From Brytella acorum (GTDB taxonomy: Bacteria; Pseudomonadota; Alphaproteobacteria; Acetobacterales; Acetobacteraceae): a stretch of 64,000 nucleotides of DNA. The stretch lies in NCBI RefSeq assembly GCF_029309905.1, contig NZ_JARBJP010000006.1:62001-126000 (forward strand). The letters run 5' to 3'. Of this stretch, positions 34,396-43,707 are shown one piece after another. The notes beneath the pieces were generated by a model. It had not been told where the DNA came from and searched no databases. It saw only the letters and a list, made by a program, of their open reading frames with translations. A program made the translations under genes and the position numbers. Within the stretch, counting starts at the first letter, position 1. Every line of letters begins with the position of its first letter.

Positions 34396-35432
34396 GCGGC
34401 ATGACGGAACTGCTTTCGACGCGTGGCGCGGAGCGCAATGTCGGATCTCCCATATGCGCGACGGCTGCGTCGCGGGACGGCAGGCATTTCGCCATCGGGA
34501 CCGTTGACGGTGAAATATGGATCGTCGCGGTTGAGACGCTCCTTGAAGCGGCGACATGGACATGTGTCGAAGCGCATCAGGGCGCGGTGCTGTCGCTTTG
34601 TGCTGATGCCGGTCCTTCCGGCTTCCTGAGCGGTGGCGAAGACAACCGGCTGGTGCGTATCAGTGCCGTAGGGGACATCACGGAACTGCACAAGGGGCGA
34701 CGCTGGATCGACCATGTGGCGGCAACGGCGTCCCACATCGCGTTTTCGAGCGGCAAGCGGCTGGAACTGCGTGACGCGAAAGGGGTCGAGACGCTGAAGG
34801 CCCTGGAGCATCCCTCGACGGTCACCGGCATCGTCTTCGATGCGAAGGGCAAGCGTATCGCGGCTTCGCATTATAACGGCGTCTCGATGTGGTTCGTCCA
34901 GGCCAAAGTCGATACGGTGCGTCCGCTGGAATGGAAAGGTAGCCATATCGGGCTGGCCATTCATCCGGGCGGCGAAGCGCTGGTGACATCCATGCAGGAG
35001 AACGATCTGCACGGATGGCGTCTGTCGGACGGACATAACATGCGCATGAGCGGCTATCCGAAGCCGGTCAGGTCGCTGGATTTCACGCGGAACGGGCGCT
35101 GGCTGGTCACTTCGGGCGCTGACGCGATCGTCATGTGGCCATTCTTCGGAGGCGGCCCGATGGGCAAGCCTCCGGCGGAGATCGCAAGGCTGCCGGGCGT
35201 GTTCTGTTCCGCCGTCCGCGCGCATCCGAAGCACGATATGGTGGCTGGTGGCTATGAAGACGGCACGGTGCTTCTCGCCGATACCGGATCTGAACGCGTC
35301 CTGCCGGTATGCCTCTCCGGTCGAGGTGCGGTCACGACGCTGGCTTTCACGCCGGGCGGCGGCGCGCTCATCTTCGGCACGGAAGATGGCGTCATCTGCG
35401 GCGTGGATCTCGCCTCCCGTGAGCCTGCCTGA
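34392..35432 (+). CDS. WD40-repeat protein coupled to CobW
   Basis: A 346-residue cytosolic beta-propeller protein with about seven WD40-like blades (for example ICATAASRDGRHFAIGTVDGE near the N terminus and VRSLDFTRNGRWLVTSGAD in the second half). No signal peptide or enzymatic motif. It probably acts as a binding platform. Translational overlap with the CobW gene (ATGA) argues that the two function together, perhaps in metal delivery; this is inference. A second in-frame ATG at 34401 is possible. Ends just before a bidirectional terminator. Confidence 0.88.
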   Translation: MSGMTELLSTRGAERNVGSPICATAASRDGRHFAIGTVDGEIWIVAVETLLEAATWTCVEAHQGAVLSLCADAGPSGFLSGGEDNRLVRISAVGDITELHKGRRWIDHVAATASHIAFSSGKRLELRDAKGVETLKALEHPSTVTGIVFDAKGKRIAASHYNGVSMWFVQAKVDTVRPLEWKGSHIGLAIHPGGEALVTSMQENDLHGWRLSDGHNMRMSGYPKPVRSLDFTRNGRWLVTSGADAIVMWPFFGGGPMGKPPAEIARLPGVFCSAVRAHPKHDMVAGGYEDGTVLLADTGSERVLPVCLSGRGAVTTLAFTPGGGALIFGTEDGVICGVDLASREPA

Positions 35433-35440
35433 AACACGAA

Positions 35441-35466
35441 AAGGGACGCCGCAACGTCCCTTTTTT
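35441..35466. terminator. Bidirectional terminator between WD40 and aminopeptidase genes
   Basis: A stem of AAGGGACG (35441-35448) with CGTCCCTT (35455-35462), six-base loop, followed by T's to 35466; the reverse strand also ends in a T-run. It separates the two convergent genes. Confidence 0.9.
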
Positions 35467-35525
35467 CATGGAAAATCCGATTGCTTCTTCCAGGAGGGCG
35501 CGCCTCCCGGAAGATAACGGGTCAG

Positions 35526-38177
35526 TTACGGCGTGGTGACGTGGCCGTTCTGCGTCGCGAGCCAGTCATGCAACTGGGTCTGCATGACCGTCTTCGTCTC
35601 GATCCGCGAATTGGCACGATCAAGGGCACGCGCGGTCTCGACCTTGGCGCCGGTCGTCCTGTCGGCGGAGGGGTCGGACTTCAGCGCCTCGATCGTCGCG
35701 GGATTGCTGGACTGACCCGCGATGGAGGGTAGCAGACCGTCCTGCGACCACGGAGCGAGATGGCTGCGGATGTCCTTCTCGTGCTCCTTGACGATCTGCC
35801 AGACGAGATCTGGCTGTTCGCTCTCGGCCGCGATGCTGCTCAGCGCCATCTCGATGCGACCGTTGGGAATGGCGCCGCTATAGGCGAAAGCGACGTTCCG
35901 GCGGATCAGATCGGGATTTCTGACAGAGGCGAGGGCGCCGAACAGACGAAGCTTGACCTCCGTACTTTGGGCGTCACGCACCTTTTTAGCCATCCACTGC
36001 CAGGTTTTCAGATCCGCGTCGCGCATCGCAATCGATGCCACCACGCCGACCAGGTCCGGGCGGACAGAAGCGGGGTTCGACTTCCATGCCTGAAAGCGGG
36101 TGTGGGCTTCGGCGAGGACCGCCTGATCGCCGAAATCGCCCAGGGCTCCGATCACGCTGGGGCGCAATATGGTGTCGAGCACGCTCTCGCCCGGTTTCGG
36201 GTCCCAGCCGAGACGCGCGAACACCGGCGCCAATACGCTGCGCGCATAAGCGTGGAACGCCTCGCGGTCCGGGCTTCCGATTTCGTACGTATCCGTTGCG
36301 TCCAGCCCGGAGATGATTTCGCTCAGAACCGCGATGTCGCTTTCATGTGCGGCCGTCAGTACGTTCACGAGATCGAAATAGGTCGAGATCGGCGCCTTGC
36401 CCGCGCGGAACAGCGCGAACTGGTCGCCGAGCAGGTTGGCGCGATCCACGGCGGCGAAGGAGGGCGCGGCCTTGAGCAGGGCGGCAAAAGCTGCATCATC
36501 ATAATGCACCCGATAATAGCCGCTCTCGCCGAGGTCGAGCTTCAGCGGCGCGCCGCAGGGCTTGACCTTGATCTTGACCGGCTTGTCGCCGAGCACGAGC
36601 TTCTGCGTTTTCAGGCCCGGTCCACCGGCCACGACCGGGATGTTCCATGTCTGCGCGGTCGGATGGGGATCATGGATCGTGAAGCGGCTCTGCGTCAGCG
36701 TGTAGACGGTCTTGCCGCCATGGCAGGCGCTGGCGACGTCGACTTCCGGAATGCCGGGCTGGGTCGTGAAGGTCTGGGCCACGCTTGCGACATCCAGCTT
36801 CGAGGCTTCCGAAAGCGCGTTCCAGAGATCCTGGCTGGTGGTGTTGCTGTAGGCGTGCGCCTTCATGTAGAGACGCATGCCGTCGCGGAAGGCATCCTCG
36901 CCGAGCCAGCCTTCGATCATGCGGATGACGAGCGAACCCTTGCCGTAGCTGATACCGTCGAACGCCGTGTCGGCCTCGCTGACATTATGGATGACCTGCT
37001 GGATCGGGTGGGTCGAAGGCAGGGCGTCCGACGACATGGTCGCCTCGCGCGTATGGTGCTCACGCGGCCAGATGTCCCATTCCGGGTTCATCTTGTCCGT
37101 GACCTTCGTCTGCATCCAGGTGGCGAAACCCTCGTTCAGCCAGATATTGTCCCACCAGGCCATGGTGACGAGATCGCCAGACCACTGATGCGCCATTTCA
37201 TGCGCGACGACTGAATAAATCGTTTCGCGCGTACGTGGCGTGCTGTTGGCCGGGTCGAAGAGCAGGGCGTTGTCGATATAGGTCAGGGCCCCCCAGTTTT
37301 CCATGGCGCCCGCCTGATAGTTGCCGGGAATGGCCAGCATGTCGAGCTTCGGCAACGGATATTTCACGCCGAAATATTCGTTATAATAGGGCAGGATCTG
37401 TGAAGCCGCCTGCACGGCGTACTGGCCCTGGTCCTGCTTGCCGGTCGGTGCCCATGTCGCAATCGGCGTGCCGTCGGCTTCGCCCTGAACCGAGCTCATG
37501 TCGCCGGCGACGAGCGCAAGCAGATAGCTCGACATACGAGGCGTTGCGCCAAACGACACGCGTTTGGTTTTCGCGTCCGACTGTGTCGTGCCGATGATGG
37601 GCATGTTGCTGATGGCGGCGTAGTCGAATGGCAGCGACACGTTCAGTTGGAAGGTCGCCTTGAAGGCGGGCTCGTCCCAGCCCGGAAACATCCGGCGCGC
37701 ATCTGCGACTTCGAACTGTGTCACGATCATGCGCCTGGCTTTGCCGTCTGCGCCTTTGTAATCGTCGATATAGATGCCATTCGGCGTTTTGAGGATAGGG
37801 CCGGAATAGCTGATCGCGAGCGTGTGCTTGCCGGTGCTCACCGCGCCAGGGAAATGCAGGGTGGCCGTCTGGGCGCTTTCGTCCTGACTGATCGTTGCGG
37901 TCTGATCGCCGTCAAGAACGGCCTTGTGGAGTTTCAGACCGGCCTGATTGATTACGACATCGGAAGTCGGCGCCGTGACGTCGATTGTGACAGTTTCGTC
38001 GCCGGTCAATGTCAGTTTCGCCACGTCCGTACGCAGATTGATGACATAGGACGAAGGCACCACGTTCTTCGGAAGTTGTCCCGGAGCTGTCGCAAAGGAA
38101 AAGGGCGCCTCGGCATGGGCGGCCCCAATCACGGGCATCCCTCCGAGCAACGTGGTGAGGGCGAGAAGACGACGCAT
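35526..38177 (-). CDS. Periplasmic M1 family metallo-aminopeptidase
   Basis: An 883-residue zinc aminopeptidase (PepN/APN type). A signal peptide (about 1-22, ending AHA) indicates export. Substrate-binding GAMEN is at 290-294, the zinc site is HEMAH at 326-330 with E349 in WLNEGFA. The C-terminal ERAP1-like helical domain extends from about 560. It should trim N-terminal residues from peptides outside the cytosol for amino-acid uptake. AAGGA lies ten bases upstream of the ATG. Upstream is the AT-rich spacer, so its promoter likely lies there. Confidence 0.94.
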   Translation of the reverse strand: MRRLLALTTLLGGMPVIGAAHAEAPFSFATAPGQLPKNVVPSSYVINLRTDVAKLTLTGDETVTIDVTAPTSDVVINQAGLKLHKAVLDGDQTATISQDESAQTATLHFPGAVSTGKHTLAISYSGPILKTPNGIYIDDYKGADGKARRMIVTQFEVADARRMFPGWDEPAFKATFQLNVSLPFDYAAISNMPIIGTTQSDAKTKRVSFGATPRMSSYLLALVAGDMSSVQGEADGTPIATWAPTGKQDQGQYAVQAASQILPYYNEYFGVKYPLPKLDMLAIPGNYQAGAMENWGALTYIDNALLFDPANSTPRTRETIYSVVAHEMAHQWSGDLVTMAWWDNIWLNEGFATWMQTKVTDKMNPEWDIWPREHHTREATMSSDALPSTHPIQQVIHNVSEADTAFDGISYGKGSLVIRMIEGWLGEDAFRDGMRLYMKAHAYSNTTSQDLWNALSEASKLDVASVAQTFTTQPGIPEVDVASACHGGKTVYTLTQSRFTIHDPHPTAQTWNIPVVAGGPGLKTQKLVLGDKPVKIKVKPCGAPLKLDLGESGYYRVHYDDAAFAALLKAAPSFAAVDRANLLGDQFALFRAGKAPISTYFDLVNVLTAAHESDIAVLSEIISGLDATDTYEIGSPDREAFHAYARSVLAPVFARLGWDPKPGESVLDTILRPSVIGALGDFGDQAVLAEAHTRFQAWKSNPASVRPDLVGVVASIAMRDADLKTWQWMAKKVRDAQSTEVKLRLFGALASVRNPDLIRRNVAFAYSGAIPNGRIEMALSSIAAESEQPDLVWQIVKEHEKDIRSHLAPWSQDGLLPSIAGQSSNPATIEALKSDPSADRTTGAKVETARALDRANSRIETKTVMQTQLHDWLATQNGHVTTP

Positions 38178-38495
38178 CAGGCCGGGATCCTTGTTCAGTT
38201 TTCATGGCGCCACGCCGGACGGCGTGAGTGATCCGCACGATGACACAGCGATACGAAACCGCAAAGATGTGACAGGAACACGATAAGGCGGGATAAACTA
38301 TATTTTATAGATGAAGCAGGTTTGTTAAAATATTTTTTATGAACACATTATTTGCATAATGCATAAATGATCAAGAAATAATTCATTAATGATTTGCACT
38401 AATAATTATTTATTTTGATTAAAATTCTCTTTTATATAAAAAATTTAAGCTCTGCCTCTACGTTGATCAGTTCCGTGACACCGAAACAGAGTTTC
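38178..38495. other. AT-rich intergenic spacer
   Basis: A 318-base gap between the aminopeptidase start and the hybrid kinase stop, both on the reverse strand. The stretch 38281-38460 is strikingly AT-rich against a GC-rich background, with runs such as TATATTTTATAG and ATTATTTATTTTG. I find no supported gene, IS end or structured RNA. It probably holds the aminopeptidase promoter and the kinase transcript end, and could bind a nucleoid-associated silencer. Confidence 0.6.
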
Positions 38496-40700
38496 CTAAC
38501 CCGGGATCATATCGTGTTCATCATGAGCGGGCTGGAGCAGCGTCGCAATGCGGCCGCCGAGTTGTGCACGCGTAAAGGGCTTGGCGATCAACTCGATCCC
38601 TTCGTCGAATTTGCCCTGATGAATAAAGGCGTTCTCCGTATACCCCGACATGAACAGCACGGGCACGTCAGCGCGGTATTTTTTCAGGAATGCGGCGATA
38701 TCATGCCCACGTACGGTTCCCGGAAGCATCACGTCCGTCAGTAACAGGTCGATGTCCGCATGGTGGCGTTCGATCTGCCGATAACCATCTTCCCCGCTCG
38801 AAGCTTCGATGGTCGTATAACCGAGACCACGCAGGATCGCCGTCGTGACTTCGCGTACCTCGTCGTCGTCATCGACGACGAAAACCGTGGAGGATTGCCG
38901 GGCCAGGATGGCGGGGGATGGAGGAGCGGGCTGTGTCGTCTGAGCACCCTCGTTATCCGCGGCGCGGGGAAGGTAGATACGAACCACTGTACCATTGTTG
39001 ACTTCTGAATAGATCTGGATATGTCCGCCGGATTGCTTGACGAAGCCGAAGACCATGGCAAGGCCCAGCCCCGTGCCGCGTCCCTCGCTCTTGGTCGTAA
39101 AGAACGGCTCGAAAACGCGTGTAAGGACGTCGCGTGGAATGCCATGGCCCGTGTCGGTCACGGCGATCATCGTATAGTCGCCGGGGGTCACGTCCGATTG
39201 CAGGCTCGTATAGTTTTCGTCGAGGACGGCGTTCGCGACCTCGATCGTCAGAGCGCCGCCATCCGGCATGGCATCCCGTGCATTGAGCACCAGATTAAGA
39301 ACCGCGTTTTCCAGTTGCGCGGCATCCGCCATCGTCGGCCATAGATGGGGCTGGGCGACATAACTCACATCAATATGGGCGCCTAGAGTGCGCTGAAACA
39401 TTGGAACGAGTTCCGGCAGCGACTGGTTAAGGTCGATGGCGGTTGGGGAGAGGGGCTGACGACGCGCGAAGGCCAGAAGCTGACTGGTCAGCGTGGCGCC
39501 CCGGCGGGCTGCCCAACTCGCGCGTTCGATTTTCTTCAGCAGGTCCGGTCTGTCGGAGAGCTTCGCCTGACAGAGTTCCAGATTGCCCAGTACGACGGTC
39601 AGAAGGTTATTGAAATCATGCGCCACCCCGCCGGTCAGCTGTCCGATCGCCTGCATTTTCTGCGACTCGCGCAGGATGGTGTCCGCCTGGACGCGCTTGG
39701 TCGCATCCGTGACCGTGACGACAAATCCGCCATCCGGAAGGCGGGAACGCCGAATTTCCAGATAACGGCCGCTGTTCAGGACGATGATGTCATCCGCGAT
39801 TTCCTCACGATTGCGCGAAAGATTTTCGTCCCGTGGCGCGGGTTGGCGTGGGGCGCTCTCCCGCGCGTTGACGTCGTCGCAAATATCCGCATAGGCGGCG
39901 CCGACATGCAGCGTGTTCGGCGAGAATTCGAGGAGGTCAATGAAGCACCCATTCCAGTTGACCAGAACGTTGTCGGACGAAAAAACACCCACACCCTGGG
40001 TCAGGCTGTCGAGACTCGTGCGCAGATGCTGGGCTGCCATTCGCTCGCGGGTTTCACTGAGATACGTGCTGGCCCAAAGCCGATGCATGGTGCGAGCCGT
40101 CCAGATGAGACTCATGACGCCGAGGATGGTCACGCTGGCGACAAGCCAGTTCATAATGGAGACGCGCCGCTCAAGCGCTTCCTGATGCGCCTCCAGTGCG
40201 GCGCGTTCCACACGCGTCATCGCGTCAAGGAGTGAAACAATTTCGACGGTATAATTGCGCCCGACATCGGTAAGAATGACCTGCATGGCGACGTGGAGGC
40301 CACCTGCCCGACGCAACGCAATGGTGCGTGCCAGTTCATCCAGTTTGGCGTCCAGCACGGCGTTCAGGATTTTAACGCGCTGTTGCTGCTCCGGCTGACC
40401 GACCACGAGTTCATCGAGATGGCGGGTCAGGGACGAAATATGGTCGGTCGCCTCCAGATAGGGGCGCAGATAGTCTTCGCGTCCGGTCAGAAGAAAACCG
40501 CGCTGTCCGCTTTCAGCCTGCCGAAAGGTCGCGTTGAGATCCTGAATGGTGAGAAGCGTGTCTTCCCCCCGTTGTGTCCATGTCCGGGCGGCATGAATTG
40601 CACGCACTTCGAACCACGCGATCCCTCCGACGAGGACCACGATCACGAGGGCGATCGTTACAACCATCAGGTTGGTTCTGGCGGCTTTCTTTTTTGTCAT
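38496..40700 (-). CDS. Hybrid sensor histidine kinase with C-terminal receiver
   Basis: A 734-residue membrane hybrid kinase. TM1 is about 10-30. The CHASE3-like sensory region (about 38-180) has FRQAESGQRGFLLTGREDYL, and TM2 is about 183-203. A PAS-type domain (about 228-340) leads to HisKA with H361 in GGVAHDFNNLL, an HATPase domain (about 455-580) and a receiver domain (about 605-720) with D656. No cognate regulator or output gene sits next to it, so it probably signals through another phosphorelay partner. The start is at 40700, with a GGA run close by. An orphan kinase of unknown signal. Confidence 0.93.
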   Translation of the reverse strand: MTKKKAARTNLMVVTIALVIVVLVGGIAWFEVRAIHAARTWTQRGEDTLLTIQDLNATFRQAESGQRGFLLTGREDYLRPYLEATDHISSLTRHLDELVVGQPEQQQRVKILNAVLDAKLDELARTIALRRAGGLHVAMQVILTDVGRNYTVEIVSLLDAMTRVERAALEAHQEALERRVSIMNWLVASVTILGVMSLIWTARTMHRLWASTYLSETRERMAAQHLRTSLDSLTQGVGVFSSDNVLVNWNGCFIDLLEFSPNTLHVGAAYADICDDVNARESAPRQPAPRDENLSRNREEIADDIIVLNSGRYLEIRRSRLPDGGFVVTVTDATKRVQADTILRESQKMQAIGQLTGGVAHDFNNLLTVVLGNLELCQAKLSDRPDLLKKIERASWAARRGATLTSQLLAFARRQPLSPTAIDLNQSLPELVPMFQRTLGAHIDVSYVAQPHLWPTMADAAQLENAVLNLVLNARDAMPDGGALTIEVANAVLDENYTSLQSDVTPGDYTMIAVTDTGHGIPRDVLTRVFEPFFTTKSEGRGTGLGLAMVFGFVKQSGGHIQIYSEVNNGTVVRIYLPRAADNEGAQTTQPAPPSPAILARQSSTVFVVDDDDEVREVTTAILRGLGYTTIEASSGEDGYRQIERHHADIDLLLTDVMLPGTVRGHDIAAFLKKYRADVPVLFMSGYTENAFIHQGKFDEGIELIAKPFTRAQLGGRIATLLQPAHDEHDMIPG

Positions 40701-40777
40701 TCTTGTCCGCGTCTGTGGTCCGTCAGCATGATCCGAAATGACGGTTTTTCGCCTCGGGACGCCTGTTCATTGCTCTA

Positions 40778-41695
40778 TCACAGCTTTTCCGGTCTGTACG
40801 ATCTTTCGCTGTCGTTACAGGACTGACGCAGGATCGCTTCGAAATTGGCCACGGGACCGTCGCGATGGGGCATGCGGGTGGCGATCGCGATCGTGGCTCG
40901 CGGGCTTGGCCCCAGAATGGGATGAAAGGTCGCACCTTCCGCATGGATCTGATCGAGATAGGCCGGAACGACGCTTACGCCCATGCCCGCCGCGACCATC
41001 GGGATTGTTGCGGCGACCTGTGGCGCGGATTGGCCCAGTCGCGGCGTGAACCCGGCCTGTAAACAGGCTGAAATGATCGTGTCGTAGAAGCCCGGACCGA
41101 GATGACGCTCGAAGATGATGAAAGGTTCGTCCTGGATGTCGGCCAGATGCAGCCCGCGCTGTTGGCATTTCGCATGGCCACGGGGCAGCGCGATCATCGT
41201 CGGCTCGTCCATGAGGGCGCGCACGACGATATCGGGATCATGGACCGGCGGCCGCACGATGGCGATGTCAACGCGACCTTCGCGCAGCGCTTCGCACAGG
41301 GCAGGGGTATTGCTCTCTTCCAACGTCACGACGACGTCGGGCCAGCGGTCGCGGAAAGCCCGGATGGCCATCGGAATGAGCGGCAGAAGCGTCACGCCGC
41401 CAGCCATGCCGACGCGCACACGCCCCTGTTCGCCACTTGCGAGACCGCGCGCCAGCGAACGGAACTCCTGCTCCAGGGCCAGGAGACTGCGGGCTTTCTC
41501 GATGAGCAGTCTACCCGCGTCTGTCGGCGTGGCGCCGCGTCGCGAGCGTTCAAACAGCTTGAGGCCAAGCTCCTGTTCCAACTGCTTGATCTGCTGGCTG
41601 AGCGGAGGTTGCTCGATATGCAGGTGTTCGGCGGCGCGGGTGAACGTCCCACATTCCGCGACAGCGACCACATATCGAAGATGTCTCAGATCCAT
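40778..41695 (-). CDS. LysR-family transcriptional regulator, divergent from pdc
   Basis: A 305-residue LysR-type regulator: an N-terminal winged HTH (about 1-60, with AAEHLHIEQPPLSQQIKQLE) and a C-terminal effector-binding domain (about 90-300). Its start codon overlaps the left arm of a perfect dyad that fits the LysR T-N11-A pattern, so autorepression and control of the divergent pyruvate decarboxylase gene are plausible. The start has no visible Shine-Dalgarno, so a leaderless or short-leader mRNA is possible. The effector is unknown; a pyruvate- or alcohol-derived signal is only a guess. Confidence 0.92.
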   Translation of the reverse strand: MDLRHLRYVVAVAECGTFTRAAEHLHIEQPPLSQQIKQLEQELGLKLFERSRRGATPTDAGRLLIEKARSLLALEQEFRSLARGLASGEQGRVRVGMAGGVTLLPLIPMAIRAFRDRWPDVVVTLEESNTPALCEALREGRVDIAIVRPPVHDPDIVVRALMDEPTMIALPRGHAKCQQRGLHLADIQDEPFIIFERHLGPGFYDTIISACLQAGFTPRLGQSAPQVAATIPMVAAGMGVSVVPAYLDQIHAEGATFHPILGPSPRATIAIATRMPHRDGPVANFEAILRQSCNDSERSYRPEKL

Positions 41696-41718
41696 TCCAT
41701 ACGTCTATCATATGGAAT
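41694..41718. promoter_or_regulatory. Perfect dyad in the LysR / pdc intergenic region
   Basis: ATTCCATA (41694-41701), a nine-base spacer and TATGGAAT (41711-41718), containing the T-N11-A core typical of LysR-type binding sites. Its left end lies inside the regulator's start codon. A second, weaker TCCA-5-TGGA element lies at 41727-41739. The whole divergent gap is only 99 bases. Confidence 0.75.
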
Positions 41719-41794
41719 AGAGATGATCCATATATTGGACGCAGGGTTCAGTTAGGCGCATGCTGCGATCAAATCACTGAACAGGCAGAATCCG

Positions 41795-43471
41795 ATGACC
41801 TACACCGTTGGCATGTATCTCGCCGAGCGTCTTGCCCAGATCGGCCTCAAGCATCATTTCGCCGTGGCTGGCGACTATAATCTCGTGCTTCTCGACCAGC
41901 TCCTGCTCAACAAGGAAATGGAGCAGATCTATTGCTGCAACGAGCTGAACTGTGGCTTCAGCGCGGAGGGCTACGCCCGTGCGCATGGGGCTGCCGCGGC
42001 AGTCGTGACGTTCAGCGTGGGAGCGATTTCCGCGATGAATGCGATTGGTGGCGCTTATGCTGAGAACCTGCCTGTCATTCTGGTCTCCGGTTCGCCGAAT
42101 TCGAACGATTACGGCACGGGCCACATTCTGCATCACACGATCGGCACGAACGATTACGGCTACCAGCTTGAAATGGTGCGCCATCTGACCTGTGCGGCCG
42201 AGAGTATCACGGACGCGGCTTCGGCGCCGGCCAAGATCGATCACGTGATCCGGACGGCGTTGCGTGAACGCAAGCCCGCTTATCTCGAGATCGCCTGCAA
42301 CGTCGCAGGGGCGGTCTGCGTGCGGCCGGGGCCGGTCTCCTCCTTGCTGGGCGAGATGCGCGCGGACGAGACAAGCCTCAGGGCCGCGGTCACCGCCTCG
42401 CTGGAATGGCTGAAGGGGCGTGAAAAAGTCGTTCTGCTCGTCGGCAGCAAGCTCCGCGCGGCGGACGCTCAGGCGCAGACGGTGGAACTGGCCGATCATA
42501 TGGGCTGCGCGGTCACGATCATGGCGGCTGCCAAAGGTTTTTTCCCGGAAACGCATGCGGGCTTCCGGGGGGTGTATTGGGGCGAGGTGAGCGATGAGGG
42601 CGCGCAGGAACTTGTCGAGACCGCCGATGCGGTGATCTGTCTCGCGCCGGTGTTTAACGACTATTCCACAGTGGGCTGGAATGCGTGGCCCAAAGGCGAC
42701 AACGTGCTTCTCGCCGAACCCGATCGCGTGACCGTCGACGGCCAGTCTTTCGAGGGCTTCACGCTCCGTCATTTTCTGCGCGAACTCACCGCGAGCGCTC
42801 CGAAGAAAGCCGCGACCACGCAGGGCAGCACCGCGCCGAAGCTCGAAATCGCCCCTGCAAACCTCGATGCGCCTCTGACGAATGACGAAATGACCCGCCA
42901 GATCCAGGCGATCCTGACGCCGGATACGACACTGGTAGCAGAGACGGGAGACTCGTGGTTCAACGCGGTGCGCATGAACCTTCCGAAGGGCGCGCGGGTC
43001 GAACTCGAGATGCAATGGGGCCATATCGGCTGGTCGGTCCCCTCGGCCTTCGGTAACGCTATGGGATCGCAGGATCGCCGCCACGTTCTCATGGTGGGCG
43101 ATGGCTCGTTTCAGTTGACGGCGCAGGAAGTTGCGCAAATGGTGCGTTACGAGCTGCCGGTGCTCATCTTCCTCGTGAATAACAGAGGTTACGTGATCGA
43201 GATCGCCATTCACGATGGCCCGTACAACTACATAAAGAACTGGGATTATGCAGGTCTTATGGAGGTGTTCAACGCGGTCGAGGGTCACGGGCTGGGCCTC
43301 AAGGCCGCGACCGGCGCGGAACTTCAGGACGCCATCAAAAAGGGACTGGCCAACAGAAAGGGGCCGACGCTGATCGAGTGCAGTATCGATCGATCGGATT
43401 GCACCAAACAGCTGGTCGAATGGGGAAAGCGCGTGGCCGCCACCAATGCCCGCAAGCCGCAGATCGTCTGA
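41795..43471 (+). CDS. pdc: Pyruvate decarboxylase
   Basis: A 558-residue ThDP- and Mg-dependent enzyme converting pyruvate to acetaldehyde and CO2. Residues known from the Zymomonas enzyme are in place: D27, E50 and H113-H114, and a glutamate at 469. The ThDP motif starts GDGS at 435-438 and ends NN at 462-463. Length and C terminus ([13 protein letters not shown]) are typical. In acetic acid bacteria this provides acetaldehyde for oxidation or fermentation. AGGCAG lies about nine bases upstream. It is divergent from a LysR gene that probably regulates it. No alcohol dehydrogenase is adjacent. Confidence 0.97.
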   Translation: MTYTVGMYLAERLAQIGLKHHFAVAGDYNLVLLDQLLLNKEMEQIYCCNELNCGFSAEGYARAHGAAAAVVTFSVGAISAMNAIGGAYAENLPVILVSGSPNSNDYGTGHILHHTIGTNDYGYQLEMVRHLTCAAESITDAASAPAKIDHVIRTALRERKPAYLEIACNVAGAVCVRPGPVSSLLGEMRADETSLRAAVTASLEWLKGREKVVLLVGSKLRAADAQAQTVELADHMGCAVTIMAAAKGFFPETHAGFRGVYWGEVSDEGAQELVETADAVICLAPVFNDYSTVGWNAWPKGDNVLLAEPDRVTVDGQSFEGFTLRHFLRELTASAPKKAATTQGSTAPKLEIAPANLDAPLTNDEMTRQIQAILTPDTTLVAETGDSWFNAVRMNLPKGARVELEMQWGHIGWSVPSAFGNAMGSQDRRHVLMVGDGSFQLTAQEVAQMVRYELPVLIFLVNNRGYVIEIAIHDGPYNYIKNWDYAGLMEVFNAVEGHGLGLKAATGAELQDAIKKGLANRKGPTLIECSIDRSDCTKQLVEWGKRVAATNARKPQIV

Positions 43472-43707
43472 TCGCGACAGGGACTGCTACGCTTGTTTCG
43501 CGTCGCTTTCCCTGGTCTTGGTGGCCCCGTGGCGGGGTCTGGACGTGCTGGGCTCTGGTCCGGGAGAATAGCTGTAATCGGGGCGTTGCACGATACGATG
43601 CTCTGTCCATTCGGCGACGCGCCGCGGATCAGCGCGTCGTCGTTCTTATGGCCTTCGGGATGCTGAACAGGTCAGAGGATATTATTCCGGGTAGGCGTCG
43701 TAAATTC

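Noticed and set aside
35760-37214. Forward open frame of about 484 codons opposite the M1 aminopeptidase
   Set aside because: Explained by GC-rich codon use of the true gene, which carries HEMAH and GAMEN motifs.
38178-38495. Possible insertion-sequence relic in the AT-rich spacer
   Set aside because: No terminal inverted repeats, target duplication or transposase fragment is visible.
38415-38744. Forward open frame starting inside the AT-rich island
   Set aside because: Its start has no ribosome site and most of its length is antisense to the hybrid kinase receiver domain.
41774-43288. Reverse open frame of about 504 codons opposite pdc
   Set aside because: Antisense to the pyruvate decarboxylase, whose ThDP and active-site residues are all in place; no evidence of a second gene.
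43472-43707. Possible gene or terminator between pdc and the RlpA-like gene
   Set aside because: Only a weak CCCCG/CGGGG stem without a T-run and no open frame with a ribosome site or family features.
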